A DNA stretch of 64,000 nt from Demequina sediminis (GTDB taxonomy: Bacteria; Actinomycetota; Actinomycetes; Actinomycetales; Demequinaceae), in assembly GCF_030296675.1 (NCBI RefSeq), contig NZ_AP027736.1, positions 620,001 to 684,000 of the forward strand. The letters run 5' to 3'. The first letter of the stretch is position 1, and every line of letters begins with the position of its first letter. Both the position numbers and the translations under genes were made by a program. The notes beneath the pieces were generated by a model that saw only the letters and a list, made by a program, of their open reading frames with translations, was not told the DNA's origin and ran no database searches. Below, piece by piece: positions 46,851 through 55,312 of this stretch.

Positions 46851-47405
46851 ATGCGCATCCTGGGGGTCGATCCCGGCCTCACCAGGTGCGGGTTGGGAGT
46901 GGTCGAGTCGGGCGCTGCGCGGCGCGTGACGATGCTCGACGTGCGGGTGGCGACGTCGCCATCGACCCTCGAGACCCCGGCGCGGCTCGCCCAGATCGCG
47001 GACGTGGTCGAGGCGATGCTCGACGAGCATCGTCCCGAGGCGGTCGCGATGGAGCGCATCTTCGCGCGCTCCGACGTGTCGACGATCATGGGCACCGCCC
47101 AGGTCTCCGGCGTGATCATGCTCGCGGCCGAGCGGCGGGGGCTCCCGCTGTCGCTCTACACGCCGTCCGAGGTCAAGGCCGCGGTGACCGGAGATGGCCG
47201 CGCCGGCAAGGAGCAGGTGACGTTCATGGTGACGCGGCTGCTGGGTCTCGCGCAGGCCCCACGACCGGCCGATGCCGCGGACGCCCTCGCGATCGCGATC
47301 GCGCACGCGTGGCGTGGGGGTGCCGCACCGGTGGGATCGGCCGCGACGACGCCCGCTCAGCGGCGCTGGACCGAGGCCGAGAAGGCGGCGCGCCGTCGCG
47401 GATGA
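46851..47405 (+). CDS. ruvC: crossover junction endodeoxyribonuclease RuvC
   Basis: Resolves Holliday junctions with RuvAB. The RNase H-like fold shows Asp7 in MRILGVDPGLTRCG, the catalytic Glu in AMERIFARSDVSTIMGTAQV, and the C-terminal Asp pair in DAADALAIAIAHAW. Length (184 residues) is normal. It starts 33 nt after yebC, behind GGAGGGG. Confidence 0.97.
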   Translation: MRILGVDPGLTRCGLGVVESGAARRVTMLDVRVATSPSTLETPARLAQIADVVEAMLDEHRPEAVAMERIFARSDVSTIMGTAQVSGVIMLAAERRGLPLSLYTPSEVKAAVTGDGRAGKEQVTFMVTRLLGLAQAPRPADAADALAIAIAHAWRGGAAPVGSAATTPAQRRWTEAEKAARRRG

Positions 47406-47421
47406 CGTCGGTGCGCTCGGC

Positions 47422-47427
47422 TAGCCT
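47422..47427 (+). promoter_or_regulatory. -10 element TAGCCT before ruvA
   Basis: TAGCCT lies in the 52-bp ruvC-ruvA gap, 30 nt before GTG 47458. It may be an internal promoter for ruvAB. Confidence 0.3.
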
Positions 47428-47457
47428 GTTCGTACACATGTTCGAGAGGGGCTCCGG

Positions 47458-48048
47458 GTGATCGCTCAGCTGTCGGGAAGCGTTGCGCACGTGGGCGCGT
47501 CCGCGCTCGTGCTCGACGTCGCGGGGGTCGGATACCGCGTGCTGGCCACGCCGGCGACCCTCGGGGAGCTGCGGGGCGGCCAGTCGGCGACGCTCCACAC
47601 GCACCTCGTGGTGCGCGAGGACTCGATGACGCTGTTCGGGTTCTTGACGGCGGGGGAGCGGGACACCTTCGAGCAGCTTCAATCGGTGCAGGGCGTGGGC
47701 GCGAAGCTCGCGCTGGCGATGCTCGCGGTGCATTCGCCCGAGGCTCTCGCGCAGGCGGTGGCCGCGGGCGACCAGAAGGCCCTCACCAAGGTGCCCGGAA
47801 TCGGCCCCAAGGTCGCGTCGCGGCTCCTGCTCGAGCTCGGCGGCAAGCTGGTGCTCGACGAGCACACCCCGGGCGCCCCGGTTGGCGACGCGCGTGCCGA
47901 GGTGGTCGAGGCGCTGGTCGGACTGGGATACCCCGTGAAGCAGGCGCAGGCGGCCGTCGACGCCGTCGCCGAGCAGCCCGTGTCGCAGGCCGAGACGGGT
48001 GCGGTACTGAGGGCCGCCCTCAAGCACCTGGGAGGCACCCGTGGATGA
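47458..48048 (+). CDS. ruvA: Holliday junction branch migration protein RuvA
   Basis: Binds the four-way junction and recruits RuvB. The 196-residue protein has the OB-fold N-terminus [20 protein letters not shown], tandem HhH motifs ([17 protein letters not shown] and [20 protein letters not shown]) and a C-terminal RuvB-binding domain. GTG 47458 is the start. Its last 8 bp overlap ruvB. Confidence 0.97.
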   Translation: MIAQLSGSVAHVGASALVLDVAGVGYRVLATPATLGELRGGQSATLHTHLVVREDSMTLFGFLTAGERDTFEQLQSVQGVGAKLALAMLAVHSPEALAQAVAAGDQKALTKVPGIGPKVASRLLLELGGKLVLDEHTPGAPVGDARAEVVEALVGLGYPVKQAQAAVDAVAEQPVSQAETGAVLRAALKHLGGTRG

Positions 48049-49078
48049 GCGCGTGGTCAATCCCGACGCGGACGCGATCGAGCGGTCCAACGAGGCCGCG
48101 CTGCGCCCCGCCAACCTCGATGAGTTCGTCGGTCAACGTGTGGTGCGCGAACAGCTGGGACTCGTGCTGAGCGCCGCGACGGGCCGTGGATCGACACCCG
48201 ACCACGTGCTGTTGTCCGGACCGCCGGGGCTGGGCAAGACCACGCTCGCGATGATCATCGCGGCGGAGCTGGGCGCGACCCTGCGCATCACCTCGGGCCC
48301 CGCGATCCAGCATGCGGGCGACCTCGCGGCGGTGTTGTCCTCGCTCGACGAGGGCGACGTGCTGTTCCTCGACGAGATCCACCGCCTCGCGCGGCCCGCC
48401 GAGGAGATGCTCTACCTCGCGATGGAGGACTTCCGTGTCGACGTCGTGGTGGGCAAGGGAGCCGGCGCGACGTCGATCCCGCTGAGCCTGCCGCCCTTCA
48501 CCGTGGTGGGCGCGACCACGCGCGCGGGACTGTTGCCCGCGCCGCTGCGCGACAGGTTTGGATTCACGGGCCATCTCGACTTCTACGAGGATCACGAGCT
48601 CAAGGCGATTGTGGTGCGCTCGGCGGGGCGGCTGGGCGTGTCGATCGAGCACGATGCCGCGCACGAGATCGCGTCGCGCTCGCGCGGCACGCCTCGCATC
48701 GCGAACCGGCTCCTGCGCCGCGTGCGCGACTGGGCGCAGGTGCACGGCACGGGGCGCGCGGACCTGGACGCCGCGCGGGAGGCGCTCGCCGTGTACGAGG
48801 TCGACGAGCGCGGTCTCGACCGGCTCGACCGCGCGGTGCTCAAGGCGCTGTGCCTGCGCTTTGGCGGCGGGCCGGTGGGCCTGTCGACCCTCGCGGTGAC
48901 CGTGGGGGAGGAGACCGAGACGGTCGAGACCGTCGCGGAGCCCTTCCTCGTGCGCGAGGGGCTCATGAGCAGGACGCCGCGAGGGAGAATCGCGACGGCC
49001 GATGCGTGGCTCCACCTGGGCCTCGAGCCACCAGTCGACGCCGTGGGCGGCGCGACGGGTTCGCGCCTGTTCGACTGA
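48041..49078 (+). CDS. ruvB: Holliday junction branch migration DNA helicase RuvB
   Basis: AAA+ motor of branch migration, 345 residues. Walker A is [16 protein letters not shown], Walker B is LFLDEIHRL and sensor 1 is [19 protein letters not shown]. The winged-helix domain follows ([17 protein letters not shown]). GTG 48041 overlaps ruvA. yajC, which follows ruvB in many actinobacteria, is absent here; secD comes next after 107 bp. Confidence 0.97.
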   Translation: MDERVVNPDADAIERSNEAALRPANLDEFVGQRVVREQLGLVLSAATGRGSTPDHVLLSGPPGLGKTTLAMIIAAELGATLRITSGPAIQHAGDLAAVLSSLDEGDVLFLDEIHRLARPAEEMLYLAMEDFRVDVVVGKGAGATSIPLSLPPFTVVGATTRAGLLPAPLRDRFGFTGHLDFYEDHELKAIVVRSAGRLGVSIEHDAAHEIASRSRGTPRIANRLLRRVRDWAQVHGTGRADLDAAREALAVYEVDERGLDRLDRAVLKALCLRFGGGPVGLSTLAVTVGEETETVETVAEPFLVREGLMSRTPRGRIATADAWLHLGLEPPVDAVGGATGSRLFD

Positions 49079-49140
49079 CGCGCGGCCCGGATGCGGCGGG
49101 CTCCCGCGTGCCGTATTCGACTCGGGGCCCGCGAGCCGCC

Positions 49141-49146
49141 TAGAAT
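49141..49146 (+). promoter_or_regulatory. -10 element TAGAAT before secD
   Basis: TAGAAT with TTCGAC at 49116-49121 (19-nt spacer) forms a reasonable sigma-70-type promoter, about 45 nt before the secD start. Confidence 0.45.
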
Positions 49147-49185
49147 CGCCCGGGGCTCAGTCGAGCCGAGACCGTGAGGATTCCT

Positions 49186-50993
49186 GTGGCACGTGTGAAG
49201 AATGGGGCGCGTCGTGCGCTCACCTGGCTGGGCGCCATCGTCGTCGGCCTCTATGGACTGTTGGCGCTGGGCGTCGTGACCGGTGGTGCGGGCTGGACGC
49301 CCTCCCTGGCTCTCGACCTCGCGGGCGGCCGCGAGATCGTCCTGACTCCGACCCTTATCGAGGGCGCAGAGCAGACGGTCGACCAGTCCGACCTTGACCA
49401 GGCCGTTGACATCATCCGCCGGCGCATCGACGCCTCGGGTGTGGCCGAGGCGGAGATCAGTACGCAGGGCCAGAACGTGGTGGTCGCGCTGCCGGGTAAC
49501 CCGTCGGACGAGACGGTCGCACTGGTGCGTCAGAGCGCTCAGCTTCAGTTCCGTCCGGTGCTGGTGGCAGGCGCGCCGACCGCGTCGACCATCACCGACC
49601 CGAGCGCGACGCCCTCGCCGGAGGCGTCAGCCTCCGCCGAGCCGTCGGCCGAGCCGTCCGAGGTCCCGAGCGCCGAGGCATCGGCCGTGCCCGAGGCCAG
49701 CGCCTCGGCCGAGCCGACCGCCGAGGCGACCGCGTCGGCGGAGCCCAGCGCTGAGCCCAGTGCCTCACCGAGCGCGGAGGCGACGCCCGACGCGGAGCCC
49801 ACCGATGCATCGTCCCTCGAGTGGATCACCACCGAGGTGCAGGAGCGCTACGACGCCCTCGACTGCACGCTGCCCGAGAACCTGTCGGGCGTGACCCCGG
49901 GCGACCCCGCAGCGGCCGATGTCGCGTGTGACCAGTACGGACTCGCCAAGTACATCCTGGGCCCGGTCGAGATGGACGGCTCCGACATCGATACCGCGAC
50001 CTCGGGCCCCGAGCTGAGCCAGCAGGGCACGCTCACCGGCCGCTTCGAGGTGCGCCTCGAGCTCACGGGCGACGGAGGATCCACCTTCGCCCAGATCACG
50101 GAGCGCATCTCGACCCTCGAGTCGCCGCGCGACCAGTTCGCGATGGTGCTCGACGGAGTGGTGATCTCCGCCCCGGGTGTCTCCGGGCCGATCACGGGTG
50201 GCCAGGCGTCGATTACCGGCACCTTTACTCAGGAGTCCGCGCAGCAGCTGGCCAACCAGCTGAAGTTCGGTGCGCTGCCGATCACCCTCGAGGTGCAGTC
50301 CGAGCAGCAGATCTCCGCGACCCTGGGTGCCGACCAGCTCCAGAAGGGTCTCATCGCCGGTGCGATCGGCCTCGTGCTCGTGGTGATCTACTCGCTCATC
50401 CAGTACCGCGCGCTCGGCCTCGTGACCGTGGGCTCGCTCGTCATCGCGGGTGCGCTCACGTATGTGCTCATTGCGCTGTTGTCGTGGCTCATCGACTACC
50501 GCCTCTCGCTCGCGGGTGTCGCGGGTCTGATCGTGGCGATCGGTGTGACGGCGGACTCGTTCATCGTGTACTTCGAACGCGTTCGCGACGAGCTCCGCGA
50601 GGGCCGCAGCCTCAATGCCGCGATCGAGCACGGATGGCGCCGCGCACGCCGCACCATCCTCGCCTCCGACGCGATCAACCTGCTTGCCGCCGTGGTCCTG
50701 TACGTGCTCGCGGTGGGCGGCGTGCGTGGCTTCGCCTTCACGCTCGGTCTCACGACCATCGTCGACGTGATCGTCGTGATGATGTTCACCCACCCGGTGC
50801 TCGCGTTGCTGGGTAAGACGAAGTTCTTCGGCTCGGGTCACCCGTGGTCGGGACTCGACCCGCGCCAGCTGGGCCGCGACACCATCTACAAGGGCCGTGG
50901 CCGGGTGGCGATCAACCCGACCCAGCCCACCCTCGCCGAGCGCAAGGCCGCCGCGGCCGCCGCCGGCGCACGCCCCGAGGGGAGGACGCCTGA
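49186..50993 (+). CDS. secD: protein translocase subunit SecD (frame break near 3' end)
   Basis: Membrane subunit that uses the proton gradient to help SecYEG export, about 602 residues. TM1 is near residues 12-33. The first periplasmic domain has LALDLAGGREIVLTPTLIEG, interrupted by a 70-residue Glu/Pro/Ala/Ser insert (about 138-210). The TM bundle has LIVAIGVTADSFIVYFERVR. A -1 break at CCCC 50973-50976 or GGGG 50979-50982 sends the frame into the secF region. One added base gives ARPRGEDA and TGA at 50991, overlapping the secF ATG. GTG 49186 has AGGA at 5 nt; GTG 49174 is an alternative. Confidence 0.92.
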
Positions 50994-52081
50994 TGAAGAC
51001 CAACCTGGCACAGTGGGGCAACAAGCTCCACGCTGGCGAGATCACCTATCCGATCGTCCAGCAGCGCAAGCGCTGGTTCGTGGTGTCCGCTGCGCTCCTC
51101 GCGGCGTCCATCCTCATCCTCGTGTTCAAGGGGCTCAACCCCGGCATCGACTTTGCCGGAGGCACCGAGTTCCGCGTCACGGGCTCCGGAATCGCCGAGG
51201 TCTCGATCGCGCAGGAGGTGGTCGAGGAGCTCGCTGCCGACGAGACGCCGCGCGTCACGCTGCTGGGCGACGACGACATCCGCATCCAGATCGGCGTGGT
51301 CGATGCGGACACGGCTCGCCAGATCTCCGAGGCGCTTGCGGACGCGTACGGGGTCGACGAGGCAGCCGTCGGCTTCACGCAGATCGGCCCCACGTGGGGT
51401 GCGTCGGTGGGCAAGGCCGCGATCCAGGGCCTCATCATCTTCCTCATCCTCGTGTCCGTGGTGATGTCGCTGTATTTCCGCGCGTGGCGCATGGCCGCGG
51501 CGGCTCTCATTGCGCTCGCCCACGACCTCATCATCACGGTGGGTGTCTACGCGCTCGTGGGTTTCGAGGTCACCCCCGCCTCGGTGATCGGATTCCTCAC
51601 GATCCTGGGCTATTCGCTTTACGACACCGTGGTGGTCTTCGACAAGGTGCGCGAGAACACCGCCAACCTCACGTCGCAGCACCGCTACACGTATGCCGAG
51701 CTCGCGAACCTGGGTCTCAACCAGACGCTGGTGCGCTCGATCAACACGTCCGTGGTGGCGCTGCTTCCCGTGACCGCGATCCTCGTCGTGGGCGCGTGGT
51801 GGCTGGGCGCGGGCACGCTCATGGACATCTCGCTCGCGCTGTTCATCGGCATGGCCATCGGCACGTGGTCGTCAATCTTTGTAGCGACCCCGTTCGAGGT
51901 GGCGCTTCGTGGTTCGGAGCCCAAGATCAAGGAGCACACCGCCAGGGTGCTCGCGATGCGTGCCTCCGGTGAGACGGACGTCGCGATTTCGGAGACCGGC
52001 GAGGTGCGCGTGGGTGCCGTGACTCCTGGACACCACCAGGGCACCGCCGCCCAGCCGCGGCGCAAGAACCGCAAGGCCTGA
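50993..52081 (+). CDS. secF: protein translocase subunit SecF
   Basis: Partner of SecD, 362 residues and six TM helices. It shows GLNPGIDFAGGTEFRVTG, FLTILGYSLYDTVVVFDKVR and SINTSVVALLPVTAIL, all SecF signatures. The basic tail ends PRRKNRKA. The ATG overlaps the repaired secD stop (TGATG), consistent with translational coupling. A strong hairpin follows 25 nt after the stop. Confidence 0.97.
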   Translation: MKTNLAQWGNKLHAGEITYPIVQQRKRWFVVSAALLAASILILVFKGLNPGIDFAGGTEFRVTGSGIAEVSIAQEVVEELAADETPRVTLLGDDDIRIQIGVVDADTARQISEALADAYGVDEAAVGFTQIGPTWGASVGKAAIQGLIIFLILVSVVMSLYFRAWRMAAAALIALAHDLIITVGVYALVGFEVTPASVIGFLTILGYSLYDTVVVFDKVRENTANLTSQHRYTYAELANLGLNQTLVRSINTSVVALLPVTAILVVGAWWLGAGTLMDISLALFIGMAIGTWSSIFVATPFEVALRGSEPKIKEHTARVLAMRASGETDVAISETGEVRVGAVTPGHHQGTAAQPRRKNRKA

Positions 52082-52106
52082 CGCCACCCCATCCCAGACT
52101 GACCAG

Positions 52107-52144
52107 GAGGGGGACGATGCCGACACCACGGCATCGTCCCCTCC
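52107..52144 (+). terminator. terminator after secF
   Basis: GGGGACGATGCCG and CGGCATCGTCCCC form a perfect 13-bp stem with a 6-nt loop, extended by GGAG/CTCC with one bulge. Confidence 0.8.
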
Positions 52145-52191
52145 GGCCGTTTCCGGCGCGACCCATGCCCCACGCACTCCGCGCGGCCCAC

Positions 52192-52325
52192 CGGCTCCGC
52201 CACACGTCATGTCGGCTCCGCCACACACGCTCGCGCAATGGGACCTCCATGGTCGCTTTCGCGAGGTCGGCGCCTCCCATGGGACCTCCACTGTCGCTCC
52301 GCCCGCGAGCCGTGTGGCGGAGGCG
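52192..52325. repeat. intergenic 14-mer repeat cluster B
   Basis: The 52082-52397 gap has no gene. Exact copies of CGGCTCCGCCACAC lie at 52192 and 52213, with a one-mismatch inverted copy at 52312. Between them ATGGGACCTCCA occurs twice (52238 and 52279), each followed by GTCGCT after two bases. The rel promoter lies after the cluster. Confidence 0.85.
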
Positions 52326-52364
52326 CAGGTCCGTACGTGTGATGGGGCGGTGCGGCGCACTCGG

Positions 52365-52370
52365 TAGACT
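52365..52370 (+). promoter_or_regulatory. -10 element TAGACT before rel
   Basis: TAGACT lies 27 nt before GTG 52398, with GGGAGG in the short leader. No clear -35 element is seen. Confidence 0.4.
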
Positions 52371-52397
52371 GGGCCCCTACCAGCCTGGGAGGTGCGC

Positions 52398-54650
52398 GTG
52401 ACGGAGACTCGTCCCTCGACCGGGGCGCTCGGGCTCGGATTCCTCCGCCGGGGCAGCCGCGAGGCGAGCGCGATCGACGGCGTGCTCGACACGTATCGCC
52501 GCATGTATCCGCGCGGTCGGACGGGGCTCATCGAGCGCGCGTACAAGGTCGCCGACGAGGCTCACCGCGGTCAGCTGCGCAAGAGCGGCGAGCCGTACAT
52601 CACTCATCCCATCGCGGTGGCGCAGATCATCGCGGATCTCGGAATGTCCGATTCCGTCATTGCCGCGGCGCTGCTCCACGACGTGGTCGAGGACACCGAG
52701 TATCCGCTCGAGCGCATGCGCGAGGAGTTCGGCGACGAGGTCGCGATGATCGTCGACGGTGTCACCAAGCTCGACAAGGTGACCTACGGGGACGCCGCGC
52801 AGGCAGAGACCGTGCGCAAGATGGTCGTCGCGATGGCTAAGGACATCCGCGTCCTGTTGCTCAAGCTGTGCGACCGGCTCCACAACGCGCGCACGTGGAA
52901 GCACGTGTCGCCGGAGTCGGCCCGCAAGAAGGCGCAAGAGACCATCGAGATCTACGCCCCGCTCGCGCATCGCATGGGGCTCAACGCGATCAAGTGGGAG
53001 CTCGAGGACCTCAGCTTCCAGACCCTGTACCCGAAGATCTATCAGGAGATCGTCGAGGTCGTGACGGAGCGCGCACCCGAGCGCGAGAAGTACCTCGCGC
53101 AGGTGCGCTCCGAGATCGAGAAGGACCTGCGCGCGATGCGCATCAAGGCCGAGATCACGGGCCGCCCCAAGCACTACTACTCGGTGTATCAGAAGATGAT
53201 CGTGCGAGGCCGCGACCTCAACGACATCTACGACCTGGTGGGCATCCGCATCCTGGTCGAGTCCGTGCGCGACTGCTACGCGGTCCTGGGCGCCATGCAC
53301 GCCCGCTACCAGCCCGTTCCGGGCCGGTTCAAGGACTACATCGCGATGCCCAAGTTCAACCTCTACCAGTCGCTTCACACCACGGTGATTGGCCCGACCG
53401 GCAAGCCCGTCGAGCTGCAGATCCGCACGTACGACATGCACCGCCGTGCCGAATACGGCCTCGCGGCGCACTGGCGCTACAAGGAGACGGCCAAGACCGG
53501 CGGCAAGGGTGGCGGCGGCCAGGGCGACATGGGTTGGCTGCGCCAGATCGCCGACTGGCAGCAGGAGACCGCCGACCCGACCGAGTTCCTCGACAGCCTG
53601 CGGGGAGAGATCTCCAAGGCCGAGGTCTACGTCTTCACGCCGCGCGGCAAGCTGCTGTCGCTGCCGCAGGGGGCGACGCCTGTCGACTTCGCGTACGCTG
53701 TCCACACCGAGGTGGGCCACAAGACCATCGGCGCCAAGGTCAACGGCCGCCTGGTGCCGCTCGACTCGACGCTCGAGAACGGCGATACGGTCGAGGTCCT
53801 CACCACCTCGGACGAGAACGCGCATCCCAAACGCGACTGGCTCGAGTTCGTGCAGTCCACCCGCGCGCGCAACAAGATCCGCCAATGGTTCACGCGCGAG
53901 CGTCGCGAGGAGTCGATCGAGACGGGGCGCGACATGCTCGCGCGCGCGATCCGTCGCCAGCACCTGCCGATGCAGCGCCTGATGAGCCGGTCCACCCTGC
54001 TCGCGCTCGCCAAGGAGATGCACTACGAGGACGTCGACTCGCTGTACGCGGCGATCGGCGAGCACAAGGAGCGGGCCGCCGATGTCGTGGTGCGGATGGT
54101 CGAGGCGGTGGGCGGCCAGGAGGGCGCCGACGAGGACCTGACCGAGATCACGCGCCCGGGGCTGCCGGCCGCGCGGTCCTCGCGTCGCGGCGACCCTGGA
54201 GTCTCGGTGCACGGCCTCACCGATGTCGTGGTCAAACTCGCGCGCTGCTGCACGCCGGTGCCGGGGGACCCGATCCAGGGATTCGTCACGCGCGGCTCGG
54301 GCGTGAGCGTCCACCGCGCCGATTGCGACAACCTCGCGCAGCTGAAGAGCCAGAGCGAGCGACTCATCGACGTCGAGTGGACCGGCCACAACGCAGGGAC
54401 CTTCCTGGTCAACATCGAGGTGGAGGCGCTCGACCGCAACCGCCTGCTGTCCGACGTGACCCAGGTGCTGTCCGACCACCACGTCAACATCCTGTCCGCC
54501 AACGTGTCGACCTCGCGCGATCGCGTCGCGCTGTCAAGCTTCGTCTTTGAGATGGCGGATCCGTCGCACCTCGGCGCGATCCTGAGCGCGGTACGGCGCA
54601 TCGATGGCGTCTACGACGCGCGCCGGATCACCGGCGCGAAGCGACCGTAG
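52398..54650 (+). CDS. rel: bifunctional (p)ppGpp synthetase/hydrolase Rel
   Basis: Stringent-response enzyme, 750 residues. The HD hydrolase domain is intact (ITHPIAVAQIIADLG, AALLHDVVEDTEYPLERMRE, LLLKLCDRLHNARTW). The synthetase domain has GRPKHYYSVYQKMIVRGRDL and the RFKD signature of bifunctional enzymes (GRFKDYIAMPKFNLYQSLHT). TGS (VYVFTPRGKLLSLPQGATPV), a zinc-finger region with RCCTPVPGD and a C-terminal ACT domain follow. GTG 52398 is preceded by GGGAGG. It is often called relA in actinobacteria. Confidence 0.97.
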   Translation: MTETRPSTGALGLGFLRRGSREASAIDGVLDTYRRMYPRGRTGLIERAYKVADEAHRGQLRKSGEPYITHPIAVAQIIADLGMSDSVIAAALLHDVVEDTEYPLERMREEFGDEVAMIVDGVTKLDKVTYGDAAQAETVRKMVVAMAKDIRVLLLKLCDRLHNARTWKHVSPESARKKAQETIEIYAPLAHRMGLNAIKWELEDLSFQTLYPKIYQEIVEVVTERAPEREKYLAQVRSEIEKDLRAMRIKAEITGRPKHYYSVYQKMIVRGRDLNDIYDLVGIRILVESVRDCYAVLGAMHARYQPVPGRFKDYIAMPKFNLYQSLHTTVIGPTGKPVELQIRTYDMHRRAEYGLAAHWRYKETAKTGGKGGGGQGDMGWLRQIADWQQETADPTEFLDSLRGEISKAEVYVFTPRGKLLSLPQGATPVDFAYAVHTEVGHKTIGAKVNGRLVPLDSTLENGDTVEVLTTSDENAHPKRDWLEFVQSTRARNKIRQWFTRERREESIETGRDMLARAIRRQHLPMQRLMSRSTLLALAKEMHYEDVDSLYAAIGEHKERAADVVVRMVEAVGGQEGADEDLTEITRPGLPAARSSRRGDPGVSVHGLTDVVVKLARCCTPVPGDPIQGFVTRGSGVSVHRADCDNLAQLKSQSERLIDVEWTGHNAGTFLVNIEVEALDRNRLLSDVTQVLSDHHVNILSANVSTSRDRVALSSFVFEMADPSHLGAILSAVRRIDGVYDARRITGAKRP

Positions 54651-54665
54651 CGACCGCAACGGCTT

Positions 54666-55229
54666 TCAGAAGCCCTCAGGGACGGACGGCACACCGTCCA
54701 CGAGTTCCCGGACGATCGCCGCGACGCGCGCGTAGCCGGCCCCGTTCGAGGGATCGAGCGCGAGCGAGGCGCGCAGTTCGGGCGCGGTCACCCACCCCGC
54801 GGCCAGTCCGGCGACCGTCGCCGCGCGAGTGACGTGCTCGTCCTCCCATCGCAGCGCGTCCAGGCACGCGCGCGCCACGGGGGCGACCCTGACGGGGCCC
54901 ATGTGCTCGCCCATGCGCGAGGTGACCCCGGAGTGGAACGCCAGCCGGGCATCGTCCGTGCGCGAGAGCCCACGCACGCCCACGACGTGCCACGGGGCCT
55001 GGGGCGCGGAGCCGTCGACGCGTGCCCACCGGCCATGCACCCAGAGCGCCGCGAGGCCCGTGAGCACGGTGTGGCGCGGCACGTGCGCGCACGCGAGGGC
55101 ACGCAGGCCGGGGGAGGAGGGCACGTCGAGGGGGCGAGCGACACCCGCCGCGAGTGGGGCGACGATGCCGTCCCTGAGCAGGCGCGCAAATTGCGGCCGC
55201 CCGACGTCGGCCGGGGTGACGAGGATCAT
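54666..55229 (-). CDS. conserved hypothetical protein, possible AbiEi-like antitoxin fold
   Basis: A 187-residue protein. It starts MILVTPADVGRPQFARLLRD, a short winged-helix-like N-terminus reminiscent of AbiEi antitoxin N-domains, and continues RALACAHVPRHTVLTGLAAL, then WVHGRW. The middle and C-terminus (ARACLDALRWEDEHVTRAAT) resemble actinobacterial conserved hypotheticals. No toxin partner is adjacent. It converges on rel with 15 bp between stops. The function is not assigned. Confidence 0.65.
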   Translation of the reverse strand: MILVTPADVGRPQFARLLRDGIVAPLAAGVARPLDVPSSPGLRALACAHVPRHTVLTGLAALWVHGRWARVDGSAPQAPWHVVGVRGLSRTDDARLAFHSGVTSRMGEHMGPVRVAPVARACLDALRWEDEHVTRAATVAGLAAGWVTAPELRASLALDPSNGAGYARVAAIVRELVDGVPSVPEGF

Positions 55230-55252
55230 GGGTTCATCGTCACCGCACACGC

Positions 55253-55293
55253 GACAGCGGGCCAGCCCCTGTGGAGGGGTCCGGCCCGCTGTC
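55253..55293 (-). terminator. terminator after the DUF349 gene
   Basis: GACAGCGGGCC and GGCCCGCTGTC form a perfect 11-bp stem around a second CCCC/GGGG stem. On the minus strand it follows the DUF349 stop by about 20 nt. Confidence 0.75.
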
Positions 55294-55312
55294 GGTGTTC
55301 TGCCGTGCGTCT

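Noticed and set aside
50973..50993. Programmed ribosomal frameshifting in secD, dgt or the methyltransferase gene
   Set aside because: There are no slippery heptamers with downstream structure. The same -1 loss in G/C runs occurs in twelve places across unrelated genes.
49174..51972. A 932-codon frame that looks like a SecD fused to a long extra domain
   Set aside because: After about 50975 the frame is out of register with secF and gives Arg/Gly/His-rich nonsense. One lost base at the end of secD explains it.
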